A DNA stretch of 64,000 bases from Streptomyces sparsogenes (GTDB taxonomy: Bacteria > Actinomycetota > Actinomycetes > Streptomycetales > Streptomycetaceae): contig NZ_MAXF01000029.1 in the NCBI RefSeq assembly GCF_001704635.1, positions 1 through 64,000 of the forward strand, written 5' to 3'. How positions within the stretch are numbered: the stretch's first letter is position 1; each line of letters begins with the position of its first letter. The notes beneath the pieces are model-generated. The model was not told the DNA's origin and did not search any database. It saw nothing but the letters and a program-made list of their open reading frames with translations. Of the stretch, positions 54,419 to 63,927 are shown piece by piece. Made by a program: the position numbers and the translations under genes.

Positions 54419-56464
54419 CTACTCCCCGGTTGTGGACAACCCGCTGCCCCGCCCGGGTGAGTAGCCGGGCGCTCCCCCCGCCGCGATGACGTACTGCTTC
54501 CGCACCTCCCGATAGCGCGCCAGCTCCGCCGCCACCGGCTCCAGCACCCGCGCCCGCCCGCACTCCGCGGCCGCCTCCCGAAGCCGCCGCTCCGCCGCCA
54601 GCCCGTACCGCCGCGCCGGCCCCCGGGCCGCGAGCCCGCACGCCCAGGCCAGCGCCGGCCCGCCCGCCCCGGCCACCGCGGCCGGCACCGCGGCCACCCA
54701 CCAGGCCGGGCCGCCGAACACCCCCGCCACCACCGCCAGCAGGCACGCCACCCCCAGCAGCTGCACCCCCGCCAGCGCGGCCTGCGCCGCCGCCACCACC
54801 GACCACCACGCCGGCCGGGACAGCCGCCGGTCCGCCGACGCGGCCACCGCCTCGTCCACCGCGTCCGGCAGCCCCTTGCCGCCCCACGCCGCCGCCTCCC
54901 GGACGGCCTGCGCCCAGGGCGCGGGCAGCCCCTCCGTCGCCTCGTCCGCCAAGGCCCGCACCGCCTCCTCCACCGCGGGCCGGGCGGTGACCGCGGGCAC
55001 CGCCGCCGCCTTCGCCCTCGCCCCCGGGATCTCCCGCCCGGCCCCGCCCCCGCTCCCCGCAGCCTCCACGTCCCGCTCCCAGGACCAGACGGCCCCCGCC
55101 CGTCTCAGCTGCCTCAGCCGTCCCCACGGCGTCCCGCACGCCCACCGCGCGTCCCGCAGCCAGGCGCGCTCCGCCGCCTGCCCGGCCGCCACCGCGCCCG
55201 CCGCGTCCGCCAGCCGGTCCTCGAACTCCGCGCGGGCCCGCGCGGAGAAGCCGACCGGCGCCCCGTCCGCCACGTACTGCGGGCGCAGCCGCTCCATCAC
55301 GCCGTCCACGTCCGCCGCCAGCCGCCGCTCCGCCGCCCCGCACTCGGCCGCGAGCCGGCCCAGCGCCTCCCGCAGCTGGCCGACGCCCGAGCCGGTCAGC
55401 GCGGACAGCGCCAGGACGGTCGCCCCGGGCTCCCCGTGCTCGCCGAGCGCGAGCCCGTCCTCGTCCAGCAGCCGCCGCAGGTCGTCCAGCACCTGGTCGG
55501 CGGCCTCGCCCGGGAGCCGGTCCACCTGGTTGAGCACGACGAAAGTCACCTCGGCGTATCCGGCCAGCGGGCGCAGATAGCGCTCGTGCAGCACCGCGTC
55601 CGCGTACTTCTCCGGGTCCACCACCCACACCACCGCGTCGACCAGCCCCAGCAGCCGGTCCACCCGCTCGCGGTGGCCCGGGGCCGCCGAGTCGTGGTCG
55701 GGCAGGTCGAGCAGCACCAGCCCGCGCAGCGTCGGGTCGTACGGATAGGCGGGGCGGCGGCGGTCCCGGTGCGGGATGTCCAGCCGGTCGAGCAGGCCGT
55801 CGGCGTGGTCGGTCCACGCGCAGGCGAGCGGCGCGGCGGTCGTGGGGCGGCGGATCCCGGCCTCGGACAGATACGCGCCGGCCAGGGCGTTGAAGAGCGT
55901 GGACTTGCCGCTTCCGGTGGCCCCGGCGAGGGCCACGACGGTGTGGCCGAGCGGGTGCCGCCCGCGCGCGACGGCCTCGTCGAGCACCCGCCCGGCCTCG
56001 CCGAGGGTGCGCCCGTCCAGCCGGGTGCGGGACAGCCCCACCAGCTCGCGCAGGGCGTCGAGGCGGGGGCGCAGCGTCCCGGTGACGAAGCCGCGCCCGC
56101 CGGGCTCGTACGGCTCGTACGCCTCGTAGACCGGCGCGCACGGCTCGCGCAGCGCCCCGGCGCCGTGGCCGTACGCCCCGGCGCCGTGGCCGTACGCCCC
56201 GCCGCCGTGACCCGTGCCGTACCCCTCGGCATAGGCCCCGCCGCCGTGCCCCTGAGCGGGCCCGCCGTCGTCCTCTTCCCCACAGGGGGGCTCCGGCCCC
56301 CGCTCCCCCGCCGGGGCGGCGGCCGCCGGTCCGGGGCGCCGGTGCCTTACCCGCCGCGCGATCAGGCCGTCGTCCCAGGTCTGCCGGGACGCCTGCCGGG
56401 GCGGCGCGTCGGCAGCACCCGAGGGGGCGCCTTCCGGCCCGGACGTCGCAGTGGCCGTCACCAC
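54419..56464 (-). CDS. YfjP-type GTPase with C-terminal membrane helices
   Basis: About 681 residues. A Gly/Pro/Tyr-rich N-terminus (GHGGGAYGHGAGAYGHGAGA repeats, ~70-115) leads to a TRAFAC-class GTPase domain with G1 GATGSGKST, G3 DLPDHD and G4 NQVDR. A helical region and two closely spaced membrane helices (AALAGVQLLGVACLLAVVAGVF and WWVAAVPAAVAGAGGPALAWACGLA) follow, with a basic tail. The layout resembles YfjP/YeeP and dynamin-like membrane GTPases. Its likely partner is the next gene upstream: the TGA of that gene overlaps this start region in GTGA, and AAGGAG favours the GTG at 56464 over 56470. It is probably a two-GTPase membrane machine of unknown role. Confidence 0.86.
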   Translation of the reverse strand: MVTATATSGPEGAPSGAADAPPRQASRQTWDDGLIARRVRHRRPGPAAAAPAGERGPEPPCGEEDDGGPAQGHGGGAYAEGYGTGHGGGAYGHGAGAYGHGAGALREPCAPVYEAYEPYEPGGRGFVTGTLRPRLDALRELVGLSRTRLDGRTLGEAGRVLDEAVARGRHPLGHTVVALAGATGSGKSTLFNALAGAYLSEAGIRRPTTAAPLACAWTDHADGLLDRLDIPHRDRRRPAYPYDPTLRGLVLLDLPDHDSAAPGHRERVDRLLGLVDAVVWVVDPEKYADAVLHERYLRPLAGYAEVTFVVLNQVDRLPGEAADQVLDDLRRLLDEDGLALGEHGEPGATVLALSALTGSGVGQLREALGRLAAECGAAERRLAADVDGVMERLRPQYVADGAPVGFSARARAEFEDRLADAAGAVAAGQAAERAWLRDARWACGTPWGRLRQLRRAGAVWSWERDVEAAGSGGGAGREIPGARAKAAAVPAVTARPAVEEAVRALADEATEGLPAPWAQAVREAAAWGGKGLPDAVDEAVAASADRRLSRPAWWSVVAAAQAALAGVQLLGVACLLAVVAGVFGGPAWWVAAVPAAVAGAGGPALAWACGLAARGPARRYGLAAERRLREAAAECGRARVLEPVAAELARYREVRKQYVIAAGGAPGYSPGRGSGLSTTGE

Positions 56465-56466
56465 CG

Positions 56467-58149
56467 TCACCTCTCCTTCTGCAGCACGGACAGCGCGGCG
56501 ATCAGCCGGACCTGGTGGTCCGGGGTCACATCGAGGGCGTCCAGCGGGGCCAGCCGCCGGTCCCGCTCGGCCGCCAGCACCCGCCCGACGCAGTCGTCGA
56601 GCAGCCGCCGGCCCCGGTCGCGCAGGCGCAGCGCCCCCTGCGCGCCCAGCGTCTCGGCGAGCCGCTCGCCCGCCGTACGGGTGCGGCGCCCGCCGATGAG
56701 GGAGGCCACAAGCAGCGCGGCGGCCTCGTCGGGCGCGCAGCCGGAGCCGCCCTCGGCGGCCCGCTGGGCCACCTCCTCCTCGGCGAGCTCCTCGACACAG
56801 CGCCGCCAGCGCCGTACGGCCACGCCGATCCGCTCCCCGGCGCCGCGCGCGTCGCACGGCGCGAGCCCGGCGCGCGCGGCGGGGTCGCGCCGGCCCGCCT
56901 CCGCGATCCGCTCGTCGGCGGCGGCGGTGACGCTGCGCAGCAGGGTGGCGAGGGAGTCGGCGAGGGCGGTGAGGAGTTCCTCGGGTGTGCTGTCGTAGGG
57001 CCGGCCGTGCCAGTGGGTGAGCGCGCCCCCCGCGAGCGCCGCCCCTGCGGCCAGTTCGCGCCGCATCCGCTCGGCCGCCTCCTGGTACGCGCCCTCGACA
57101 TGCTGGACCAGCCGCACGGCCGCCGCGTGCTGGGCGGCCGCCGCGCCGGCCAGCGCGGGCATCCGGGCGCGGAGCGAGGCGATCACCCCGGCGGCGGTCC
57201 GCTCGGCGGCGGCGTGGCGGGCGGCCGGGTCCTGGGCGTGCCGGGTGAGCCAGTCGCGCAGGGCGGCGACGGCCGTGCCGGGCAGCAGCCCGCTGCCGCC
57301 GCCGGCCGACTCGGGGAGCTCGGGGATGGTGAAGCGGGGCACCTCGCCGAGACCGGCCGCCGTGAGCAGGGCCGCGTACTGGTGGGAGACCTCGGCGGCG
57401 ACCTGGTGGGGCACCCGGTCGAGGACGGTGACGAGGGTGACGTCGTACTCCTTGGCGGTCCGCAGCAGGTGCCAGGGCACGGCGTCGGCGTAGCGGGTGG
57501 CGGTGGTCACCAGCACCCAGATGTCGGCCGCGCAGATCAGCTCGGCGGCGAGGTCGCGATTGCGGGCGACGAGGGAGTCGATGTCGGGGGCGTCGAGGAG
57601 CGCGAGGCCGCGCGCGAGCCCCGGGTCGGTCTCGACGCGCAGCGCGCCCGCCGCCCCGCCCTCCTCGCCGGCCGCCCGCGCGCCCCTGTCCCCCGGCCCG
57701 TACGCGGTCGTCCCGTACGCCGCCGGGTACGCCTCCTCCTCGTATCCGCCGTCGGTCCGCTCGCCCTGGGCGGGCACCCACACCCGGGTGAGCTGGGGCA
57801 GCACCCGCTGCCCGGCGAACCACTGGCGGTCGTCGGGGTGGCAGACGAGCACCGGGGTGCGGGTGGTCGGGCGCAGCACTCCGGCTTCGGTGACGCGGCG
57901 GCCGACCAGCGAATTGACGAGCGTGGATTTGCCGGCGCCGGTGGAGCCGCCGATGACGGCCAGCAAGGGGGCTTCGGGGGCGCGCAACCGGGGCACGAGG
58001 TAGTCGTCCAGTTGGGCGAGCAGCTCGGCGCGGCCGCGCCGGGCGCGGTCGGCGCCGGGGAGGGGGAGCGGAAACCGTGCGGCATCGACACGGGCGCGCA
58101 GTGCGGTCAGTGCGTCGAGCAGTCGGGGCCGTACGTCCAAGATCGCCAC
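56467..58149 (-). CDS. Dynamin-like/YfjP-type GTPase, partner of the 54419 gene
   Basis: A GTPase of about 560 residues. The G1 motif is [18 protein letters not shown]3 is LLDAPDIDS and a G4-like VLDRVPHQ follows. The conserved neighbourhood [26 protein letters not shown] is typical of actinobacterial dynamin-family proteins. A long helical middle with alternating Ala/Glu/Arg could form a stalk, and no strong transmembrane helix is seen, unlike its partner. I give GTG 58149 ([14 protein letters not shown]) because homologues start near it. The open frame reaches a TTG at 58209, but no ribosome-binding site separates the two clearly. The stop overlaps the next gene, so the pair is cotranslated. 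Confidence 0.83.
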   Translation of the reverse strand: MAILDVRPRLLDALTALRARVDAARFPLPLPGADRARRGRAELLAQLDDYLVPRLRAPEAPLLAVIGGSTGAGKSTLVNSLVGRRVTEAGVLRPTTRTPVLVCHPDDRQWFAGQRVLPQLTRVWVPAQGERTDGGYEEEAYPAAYGTTAYGPGDRGARAAGEEGGAAGALRVETDPGLARGLALLDAPDIDSLVARNRDLAAELICAADIWVLVTTATRYADAVPWHLLRTAKEYDVTLVTVLDRVPHQVAAEVSHQYAALLTAAGLGEVPRFTIPELPESAGGGSGLLPGTAVAALRDWLTRHAQDPAARHAAAERTAAGVIASLRARMPALAGAAAAQHAAAVRLVQHVEGAYQEAAERMRRELAAGAALAGGALTHWHGRPYDSTPEELLTALADSLATLLRSVTAAADERIAEAGRRDPAARAGLAPCDARGAGERIGVAVRRWRRCVEELAEEEVAQRAAEGGSGCAPDEAAALLVASLIGGRRTRTAGERLAETLGAQGALRLRDRGRRLLDDCVGRVLAAERDRRLAPLDALDVTPDHQVRLIAALSVLQKER

Positions 58150-58527
58150 GGGTGAAGAATGCCCGCTTTTGATCTCTTTTTGAAGCGTATGCTCACTCCT
58201 GCGCGTCAAACAGACCCACCCGGATTACCCCAGATTGAGCAAGGGGCGGACGTGACGACCGGGGCTCGGGCATAACGAGTAGACAACACCCGCTCTTTGG
58301 GGCGTGAAAAACGATGCGGGATTCGCACCTCCCTGCGATTATCTAACCGCTTCACCGAACCTCCACAACGTGCCACGGAGGTGAAGCAACCGGGGCGAGG
58401 CACCTGGAGCCCTATCCTTGTCCCCGGCAAGGTCACGGATCCGCCGCGCCCGGCCACCGGCACCACGGCCACGCACCGTCGGAACCGCGGGCACCCGGGG
58501 GCTCAGCAGTTGCGTGACCACCGTCCG
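58150..58527. other. 378-bp region upstream of tRNA-Arg
   Basis: This is the divergent space between the GTPase pair and tRNA-Arg. It should hold the tRNA promoter and the GTPase promoter. TTGACG at 58204-58209 on the minus strand is a possible -35 box, but I see no well-spaced -10 for it. I found no gene. Confidence 0.4.
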
Positions 58528-58600
58528 GCCCCCGTAGCTCAGTGGATAGAGCAGGTGCCTTCTAAGCACTTGGCCGCAGGTTCGAGTCCTGCCGGGGGCG
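58528..58600 (+). tRNA. tRNA-Arg (anticodon TCT)
   Basis: A complete 73-nt cloverleaf without encoded CCA. The acceptor GCCCCCG pairs with CGGGGGC, the D-arm is GCTC/GAGC, the anticodon stem is GGTGC/GCACT with loop CTTCTAA (anticodon TCT at 58561-58563), and the T-arm is GCAGG/CCTGC around TTCGAGT. It reads AGA/AGG codons, which are rare at this GC content. Confidence 0.96.
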
Positions 58601-58764
58601 CCTCCCACCCCTCCCTCTACGCCCGTAGAGGAAGGGGTGTCGCATGGTCGGCCCCGCCGGCGAGCCCCGCGCGCGCCCGGCACCCACTGGTCCGGACGGC
58701 CGAGTCCCGCGCGTGGGACCGGCGGAGCTTGCCTACGGTGACGGCATGACCACAAGGGGCAGCC

Positions 58765-60000
58765 GTGCCCGCGCGACTCCGCCGCTTGCGCGCGGCCGCC
58801 CGTGAGGCGGCCCCCGCGCTGCTGGGTTTCGCGGCGGTGCGGGTCATCGGGGTGGCGGTGCTCTTCTCCTGGGGTCACCGGAGCGGGCGACCGGCGGCGG
58901 AGAGAATGGCGACGCTGTGGGACGCCCAGCAGTACACCGAGGTCGCGGCGGCCGGATACGACCACGGCCTGCCGAGCCCGGGGGCCGGCGCGCACACCGG
59001 GGACGCCTACTCCAACCTGGCGTTCTTCCCGCTGTACCCGGCGCTGATCCGGCTGGTGCGCGCCGTGACACCGCTGGGCTTCCCGAGCGCCGCGCTGCTC
59101 ATCGCCTGGGTCGCCTCCCTGGCCGCCGCCTGGGGGATCTTCGCCGTCGCCGCCTGGTGTCACGGCCGGCGCACCGGAGTGCTGGCCGCGGTGGTGTGGG
59201 GCGCGCTGCCGCACGCCGTCGTCGAGAGCCTGGCCTATACGGAGGCGCTGTTCACCGCCCTGGCCGCCTGGTCGCTGTACGCGGTGCTGACCCGCCGCTG
59301 GATCCGGGCCGGCGCGCTGTGCTCGCTTGCGGGGCTGACCAGGCCCACCGCGGTGGCCCTGGTGGCCGCGGTCGTCGCGGCGGCCGTCACCGCGGCCGTC
59401 GCGGCGTCGGTGCGGGCGCGGGGGCGGCGGGTGGCGCCGGGGCCGACGGAGGAGTGGTGGGGATCGGCGGAGGGGTGGTGGGGGTCGACGGAGGAGTGGT
59501 GGCGGCCGTGTCTGGGGGCGGCGATCGCCCCGCTGGGCTGGCTGGGCTTCATCGCGTGGGTGGGCGCCCGGGTGGATCGCTGGGACGGTTACTTCGCCGT
59601 CCAGAGGCTGTGGCACTCCCGGTTCGACGGGGGCGTCAGCACGGCCCGCGAGCTGTGGCACATCTGCCTCCACCCCGCCTCGGCGCCGCTCGCCACGGTG
59701 GTCGTGGCGCTCGTCCTGTGCGCCGGCGCGTTCCTCTGCGCCCTGACGGTGGCCCACCGCCAGCCCCTGCCGCTGGTCGTCTACAGCCTGGGACTGCTGG
59801 TGATCGCCGTGGGCGACTCGGCGTTCTTCGGCGTCCGGGCCCGGTTCCTGCTGCCCGCCTTCCCCCTGCTGCTGCCGCTCGCGGCAGGCCTGGCCCGGGT
59901 CCGCTCCGGCGGCGTCCGGCTCACCCTGCTGAGCACGGCCGCCGCCCTGTCCGCGCTGTACGGCGTCTATCTGGTCTTCGTCGACATTCACGCGCCATAA
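58765..60000 (+). CDS. Polytopic GT-C-type mannosyltransferase-like membrane protein (PIG-V-like)
   Basis: A 411-residue integral membrane protein with about nine helices. The first extracytoplasmic loop has WDAQQYTEVAAAGYD, an acidic motif of the kind GT-C glycosyltransferases use to bind lipid-phosphate sugar donors. FFPLYPALIRLVRAVTPLGF and ESLAYTEALFTALAAW follow, characteristic of PIG-V-related bacterial mannosyltransferases. A role in mannosylating secreted proteins or lipids is inferred. An unusual cytoplasmic insert at residues 229-249 contains three seven-residue repeats (EEWWGSA, EGWWGST, EEWWRPC). It starts at GTG 58765, with AAGGGG six bases upstream. It lies just downstream of tRNA-Arg. 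Confidence 0.85.
   Translation: MPARLRRLRAAAREAAPALLGFAAVRVIGVAVLFSWGHRSGRPAAERMATLWDAQQYTEVAAAGYDHGLPSPGAGAHTGDAYSNLAFFPLYPALIRLVRAVTPLGFPSAALLIAWVASLAAAWGIFAVAAWCHGRRTGVLAAVVWGALPHAVVESLAYTEALFTALAAWSLYAVLTRRWIRAGALCSLAGLTRPTAVALVAAVVAAAVTAAVAASVRARGRRVAPGPTEEWWGSAEGWWGSTEEWWRPCLGAAIAPLGWLGFIAWVGARVDRWDGYFAVQRLWHSRFDGGVSTARELWHICLHPASAPLATVVVALVLCAGAFLCALTVAHRQPLPLVVYSLGLLVIAVGDSAFFGVRARFLLPAFPLLLPLAAGLARVRSGGVRLTLLSTAAALSALYGVYLVFVDIHAP
59449..59511 (+). repeat. Three 21-bp tandem repeats encoding a Trp-Trp motif
   Basis: Three in-frame 21-bp units (start GAGGAGTGGTGG / GAGGGGTGGTGG / GAGGAGTGGTGG) encode EEWWGSA-like heptapeptides inside the mannosyltransferase gene. Confidence 0.85.
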
Positions 60001-60119
60001 GGACCGTGCCGGGGAATACCCAGTCGGCGCCGGCGGCGCGGGCGGCTAGTGTGGGGATGTCCAGGCGGGCCTTCCCCGGCCAGGGACACGCAGCATTGCG
60101 GGGTGCCCGGTGCGCAGGC

Positions 60120-60171
60120 AGCGGATACTTCTGGATCACATCCTCGCGGGTTCGAATCCCGCCGCCAGTCC
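60120..60171. other. tRNA T-arm-like fragment
   Basis: GCGGG-TTCGAAT-CCCGC (60146-60162) is a textbook T-arm with GTTCGAAT. It is followed by CGCCAGTC but has no matching 5' acceptor, D-arm or anticodon arm upstream. It looks like the 3' piece of a tRNA gene, as left at integration sites. Confidence 0.5.
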
Positions 60172-60269
60172 CGACTGGTGTGGCCGAGTGGGCGAAGGCA
60201 AAGTCACCGCGGCCGCCCTTGACCTCGGGCATCCCTGCTGCGGCCGACGGCGGCCGACGGCCGGCGGGG

Positions 60270-60761
60270 TCAGTCGGCCGCGCCGGAGGCCCCGCTCTCG
60301 TACGTCTCGATGGTCCGGACGAACATGGCGCGCTGCTCGGGGGTGAGCGGTTCGAAGGCCTTGCGCCAGGCGTTCGCGCCGTGGGCGAGCCAGCTCTCGA
60401 TGGCGGAGCGGGTCTCCTCGTCCTCCGTGATGGCGACGATGGCGCGCCTGCGGTCGGCGGGGTCGGTGTGGCGCTCCAGGACGCCCTGCCGGCTGAGGTC
60501 GCTGACCATCAGGCTGACCGTGGTGGGGGCGACCTCCAGGCGGGTGGCCAGCTCGTTGACCGGCATCGGGCCGTCGAACAGCAGATAGGACAGCAGCGAC
60601 AGATGCCGGGGGGCCAGTTGGAAGGAGCGCAGCCGCTCGGGGATCTTCGTGCGCTTGAGGCGGGCGGCGACGCGCGGCATCAGCAGGAGCATGGCCCGGA
60701 TCGCCTCGTCCGAGGTCAGGCCCGGCTCCCGGCCGGACGCCGGCTCGCGCTCCGTTGACAC
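60270..60761 (-). CDS. MarR-family transcriptional regulator
   Basis: A 163-residue winged-helix regulator. The HTH core is MPVNELATRLEVAPTTVSLMVSDLSRQGVLER, followed by the wing HTDPADRRRAIVAIT, the hallmark DxRxxR of MarR. Flanking helices supply the dimer interface. MarR proteins usually repress neighbouring redox or efflux genes in response to small phenolics or oxidants. The nearest candidates are the alcohol dehydrogenase and Ddn-hemerythrin genes upstream on the same strand. The start is GTG 60761, with GAGGGGG before it. Confidence 0.92.
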   Translation of the reverse strand: MSTEREPASGREPGLTSDEAIRAMLLLMPRVAARLKRTKIPERLRSFQLAPRHLSLLSYLLFDGPMPVNELATRLEVAPTTVSLMVSDLSRQGVLERHTDPADRRRAIVAITEDEETRSAIESWLAHGANAWRKAFEPLTPEQRAMFVRTIETYESGASGAAD

Positions 60762-60860
60762 CCCTGCCCCCTCACGGCCCCGCGCGTTCGTCTGTTCATC
60801 TCCGTGCTCGTCTTCGAGGCAAAGTTATCCCGGGGCGCGCCCGCGCTCGCGGCGGGGGCG

Positions 60861-61766
60861 TCAGGAGGGAAGGGGCGTGCCCAGGGCGGGCAGCAGGTGC
60901 CGCTCCTCGTACGCGAAGTGCTCCTCCAGGCCCGTGACCAGCCGGTCCAGCTCGGCGCGGAGCTTCTCCGCGTCGGCGGGGTCGCCGGGCAGCCCCTCGG
61001 TGCCCCCGCCCACCAGGGCCTCGAACTCCGCCAGGGCCCGCTCCACCACCGCGTGTTCCCGCCGCAGCCGGGTGACGGCGGGGACCAGGTGCGGGAACTG
61101 CTTCTCGAAGGCGGTGAAGGTGCCCTCCTCCTGGAGGTGATGGGCCCGCAGCGCGTAGCAGAAGGTCAGGCAGTGCCGCCGCATCCCGGCGGCGAGGTCG
61201 GCCTCCGGCTCCGGGGCGGGCTCACCGGCGAGCGCCCGGTCGATCGCGGCGCGGGCGCGGTGGAGCTCGGCGCGCAGGTCGCGGTGGTGGAGGATCAGCT
61301 GTTGGCCGATCATCCGATTGCGCTCCGGGTTGCCGGCGAGGTCGAGCAGGTGGAGGGCGACGACCGGTACCGGCCGCTCGGCCTGCTCGGTCTGCCCGGC
61401 GTGCGCGCGGAAGCCCGGGTCGCGCGAGCGCCGCAGCTCCCAGCAGCGGTCGCGCTCCTCGCCCTCCAGCACCACCGCCCGCGCCGCGAACGGCTTGACG
61501 GCGCCCTCCTCGGTGCCGAGTTCGACGGTGAGATGCGGGTCGGCGAGGATGTCCTGGTACCAGTCCGGGGGCCGGGGGCGGCCGGCGGGGGAGCCGAAGA
61601 CCAGATAGCGGTCTCCGTCGCGCAGATACCCGGCGGGGGTCGTGTGCGGCTTGCCCATCCTGGCGTCGACCGTGGTCAGCAGGACCAGGGAGGCGCCTTC
61701 GAAGGTGCCGCCCACCTGTCCGTTGTTCGCCCGGAATTCCTCGATGACGCGCTGGTCGAAGTCCAT
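60861..61766 (-). CDS. F420-dependent Ddn-type reductase fused to a hemerythrin domain
   Basis: A 301-residue two-domain protein. Residues ~1-135 match the deazaflavin (F420)-dependent nitroreductase family (ANNGQVGGTFEGASLVLLTT, GYLRDGDRYLVFGS, DPHLTVEL). Residues ~150-300 match a hemerythrin HHE domain, with iron ligands in LILHHRDLRAEL, RAHHLQEEGTF, RREHAVVERAL and FAYEERHLLP. The first part should reduce nitro or quinone substrates with F420H2; the second carries a di-iron site that can bind O2 or NO. I chose ATG 61766 to fit the Ddn N-terminus, with ATG 61793 as alternative. It lies 3-30 bp after the dehydrogenase gene, probably cotranscribed. Confidence 0.87.
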   Translation of the reverse strand: MDFDQRVIEEFRANNGQVGGTFEGASLVLLTTVDARMGKPHTTPAGYLRDGDRYLVFGSPAGRPRPPDWYQDILADPHLTVELGTEEGAVKPFAARAVVLEGEERDRCWELRRSRDPGFRAHAGQTEQAERPVPVVALHLLDLAGNPERNRMIGQQLILHHRDLRAELHRARAAIDRALAGEPAPEPEADLAAGMRRHCLTFCYALRAHHLQEEGTFTAFEKQFPHLVPAVTRLRREHAVVERALAEFEALVGGGTEGLPGDPADAEKLRAELDRLVTGLEEHFAYEERHLLPALGTPLPS

Positions 61767-61796
61767 GGGATTACTGGGTCCTTCCGATGACATGGA

Positions 61797-62807
61797 TCAG
61801 CTCGACGCCCCGGGGGCTCCCCGGTTCATCGTCAGCACCGCCACCCCGTGCACCCGGTCGGCCGCCAGGTCGTCCAGCGCCGCGTCCGCCCGGTCGAACG
61901 GGTACGGCGTCACGCTGACCCGGAGCCGGTGGGCGGCCGCCGCGTTCAGGAACTCCCGCCCGTCCTCCCGGGTGTTCGCCGTGACGCTGCGCAGGGTGCG
62001 CTCGCGGAAGAGATGCCGCTCGTACCGCAGGGACGGGAGGTCGGAGAGGTAGATCCCGGCGACGCTCAGGGTGCCGCCGGCGTCCAGCGCCTCCAGGGCC
62101 ACCGGCACCAGATCCCCCACCGGCGCGAAGAGGATCGCCGCGTCCAGCGGCTCCGGCGGCCGGTCGTACGCGTCGCCGGCGGACGCCGCGCCGAGCTCCA
62201 GCGCGAGCGCGCGCGCCGCCGCCGACCGGGTCAGCACATGGACCACCGCGCCGCGGCCGATCGCGACCTGGGTGGTGAGGTGCGCCGATCCGCCGAAGCC
62301 GTAGACGCCGAGCCGGCCGCCCGGCGGCAGCTCGGCGCGGCGCAGCGCGCGATAGCCGATGATCCCGGCGCACAGCAGGGGGGCGAGCTCCTCGTCGGTG
62401 TAGTCGGCGGGCAGCTCGTACGCGTAGGAGGCCGGGACCGTGGCGTACTCGGCGTAGCCGCCGTCCGTGTCCCAGCCGGTGTACGCGGAGGACGGGCACA
62501 GGTTCTCGCGGCCCCTGAGGCAGTAGCGGCACCGGCCGCAGGTCCGGCGCAGCCAGGGGATCCCCACCCGGGCCCCGGGCGGGAAGCCCTCGGCCGCCGG
62601 TCCCGCCGCGACCACCTCGCCGACCACCTCGTGGCCGGGAACGACGGGGGTCTTGCGGGGCGGCAGCTCGCCGTCGCGTACGTGGAGGTCGGTGCGGCAC
62701 ACCCCGCAGGCCCTGACCCGCACCAGCAGCTCGTCCGCCGCCGGCCGCGGAACCGGCAGCTCCACCTGGTCGAGCCGGCCCGGGCTCCGCACCACCCATG
62801 CCCGCAT
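61797..62807 (-). CDS. Zinc-dependent alcohol dehydrogenase family protein
   Basis: A 336-residue medium-chain dehydrogenase. The catalytic zinc residues are in [13 protein letters not shown] and [11 protein letters not shown]. The structural zinc site has four cysteines ([15 protein letters not shown]). The nucleotide-binding fold is [21 protein letters not shown], with the Gly-Gly-Ser variation seen in this alcohol dehydrogenase subgroup. It oxidises alcohols or reduces aldehydes with NAD(P); the substrate is unknown. I chose ATG 62807 ([10 protein letters not shown]) because it matches the family start; the open frame continues 20 codons. The Ddn-hemerythrin gene follows within 30 bp. The pair suggests defence against reactive carbonyl or nitro compounds (inference). 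Confidence 0.9.
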   Translation of the reverse strand: MRAWVVRSPGRLDQVELPVPRPAADELLVRVRACGVCRTDLHVRDGELPPRKTPVVPGHEVVGEVVAAGPAAEGFPPGARVGIPWLRRTCGRCRYCLRGRENLCPSSAYTGWDTDGGYAEYATVPASYAYELPADYTDEELAPLLCAGIIGYRALRRAELPPGGRLGVYGFGGSAHLTTQVAIGRGAVVHVLTRSAAARALALELGAASAGDAYDRPPEPLDAAILFAPVGDLVPVALEALDAGGTLSVAGIYLSDLPSLRYERHLFRERTLRSVTANTREDGREFLNAAAAHRLRVSVTPYPFDRADAALDDLAADRVHGVAVLTMNRGAPGASS

Positions 62808-62953
62808 TTCGCCCGTAATGCCTTGATCATCCTGCGCCACCGGGGCAACGTACTGCGGCGGCGGCACGGGGACACGGAGGCGCGCGTGAGGGGCACGTCA
62901 GCGGCCGGAGCACCCTGGGCCGCCGCGCGGGCCGCCCCGTAACCTTGAGGCCC

Positions 62954-63559
62954 ATGGGCAGCTCACGGTCTCCGCTGGCGGAGCAGGTCACCGGGCACGG
63001 CACCGGTGCCGGCGCGCGCCCGGGCCGCGGCGCCTGGCGCGGGCAGGGCCCGGTGGTCTGCGCGGTGGCGGTCGGCGGCGGGGCCGGGGCGGCCGCGCGG
63101 TACGGGGCGTCGCTGCTGTGGCCGACGCCGACGGGCGCGTTCCCCTGGACGACGTTCATGGTCAACGCGGTCGGCTGTGCGGTCATCGGCGTGTTCCTGG
63201 TGCTCATCACCGAGGTGTGGGCGGCCCACCGGCTGGTCCGGCCGTTCTTCGGCACGGGGGTGCTGGGCGGGTTCACCACCTTCTCGACGTACGCCGTGGA
63301 CGTCCAGCGGCTGCTGGACACGGGCCACCCGGTCCCCGGGCTGGCCTGCCTGGCGGCCACTCCGGTGGTGGCGATGGCGGCGGTGTGGGCCGCGGTGGCG
63401 GCGACGCGGCGCGCCATCGGGGCGTTCGGGGCGTTCGGGGCGCGCGAGACGGGCGGTGCCGGTGCCGGTGCCGGAGGGGTGACCGGCGCCGGCGGTGCCG
63501 GTCAGGCGACCGGCGCGGGCGGGGGCGCGGGCGGTGCCGGCGGCGGGGGCGCGCGATGA
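62954..63559 (+). CDS. crcB: Fluoride exporter CrcB/Fluc, first subunit
   Basis: A 201-residue member of the Fluc/CrcB family of fluoride channels. Four membrane helices are seen, with the signatures NAVGCAVIG (pore polar track), [13 protein letters not shown] (phenylalanine box region) and GAAARYG in TM1. An unusually long Gly/Ala C-terminal tail ([16 protein letters not shown]) of about 45 residues follows TM4 and is absent from typical members. Its ATG start (62954) follows GAGG. The stop overlaps the DUF190 gene in ATGA, and a second CrcB follows; such pairs are thought to form the dual-topology heterodimer. I see no fluoride riboswitch upstream. Confidence 0.9.
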   Translation: MGSSRSPLAEQVTGHGTGAGARPGRGAWRGQGPVVCAVAVGGGAGAAARYGASLLWPTPTGAFPWTTFMVNAVGCAVIGVFLVLITEVWAAHRLVRPFFGTGVLGGFTTFSTYAVDVQRLLDTGHPVPGLACLAATPVVAMAAVWAAVAATRRAIGAFGAFGARETGGAGAGAGGVTGAGGAGQATGAGGGAGGAGGGGAR

Positions 63560-63927
63560 ACGGCCTGCGGCTGACCGTCCTGGTCGGCGAGAGCGACACC
63601 TGGCACCACCGGCCCCTGTTCGCCGAGGTCGTGCACCGCGCCCATCGGGCGGGCCTGGCGGGGGCGAGCGTCTTTCGCGGGGTGGAGGGGTTCGGCGCTT
63701 CGTCGGTCGTCCACACCTCACGGCTGCTGTCGCTGAGCGAGGATCTGCCCGTCGCGATCGTGATCGTGGACACGGAGGAGCGGGTCCGGGCCTTCCTGCC
63801 GGACCTGGAGGAACTCCTCGGCGAGGAGGGCCTGGCCGTCCTCGACCCGGTCGAGGTGATCCGCCCCCCGGGCCCCGGTGGAAACGACCACGGCGGCGAC
63901 GGCGGCGGTAGCGGGGAGGCCCGGTGA
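63556..63927 (+). CDS. DUF190 family protein
   Basis: A 123-residue soluble protein of the DUF190 family, which has a ferredoxin-like or P-II-like fold and often occurs between crcB genes. Conserved segments are [42 protein letters not shown] and [21 protein letters not shown]. It probably regulates the fluoride channel subunits. The start overlaps the first crcB stop (ATGA) and its stop overlaps the second crcB start (GTGA), so the three are translationally coupled. Confidence 0.9.
   Translation: MNGLRLTVLVGESDTWHHRPLFAEVVHRAHRAGLAGASVFRGVEGFGASSVVHTSRLLSLSEDLPVAIVIVDTEERVRAFLPDLEELLGEEGLAVLDPVEVIRPPGPGGNDHGGDGGGSGEAR

Noticed and set aside
60107..60171. A second complete tRNA gene
   Set aside because: Only a T-arm can be folded; no 5' acceptor, D-arm or anticodon arm complements the 3' segment.
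62808..62953. Fluoride riboswitch before crcB
   Set aside because: I could not find the conserved crcB-motif core in the short leader; a covariance search would decide.
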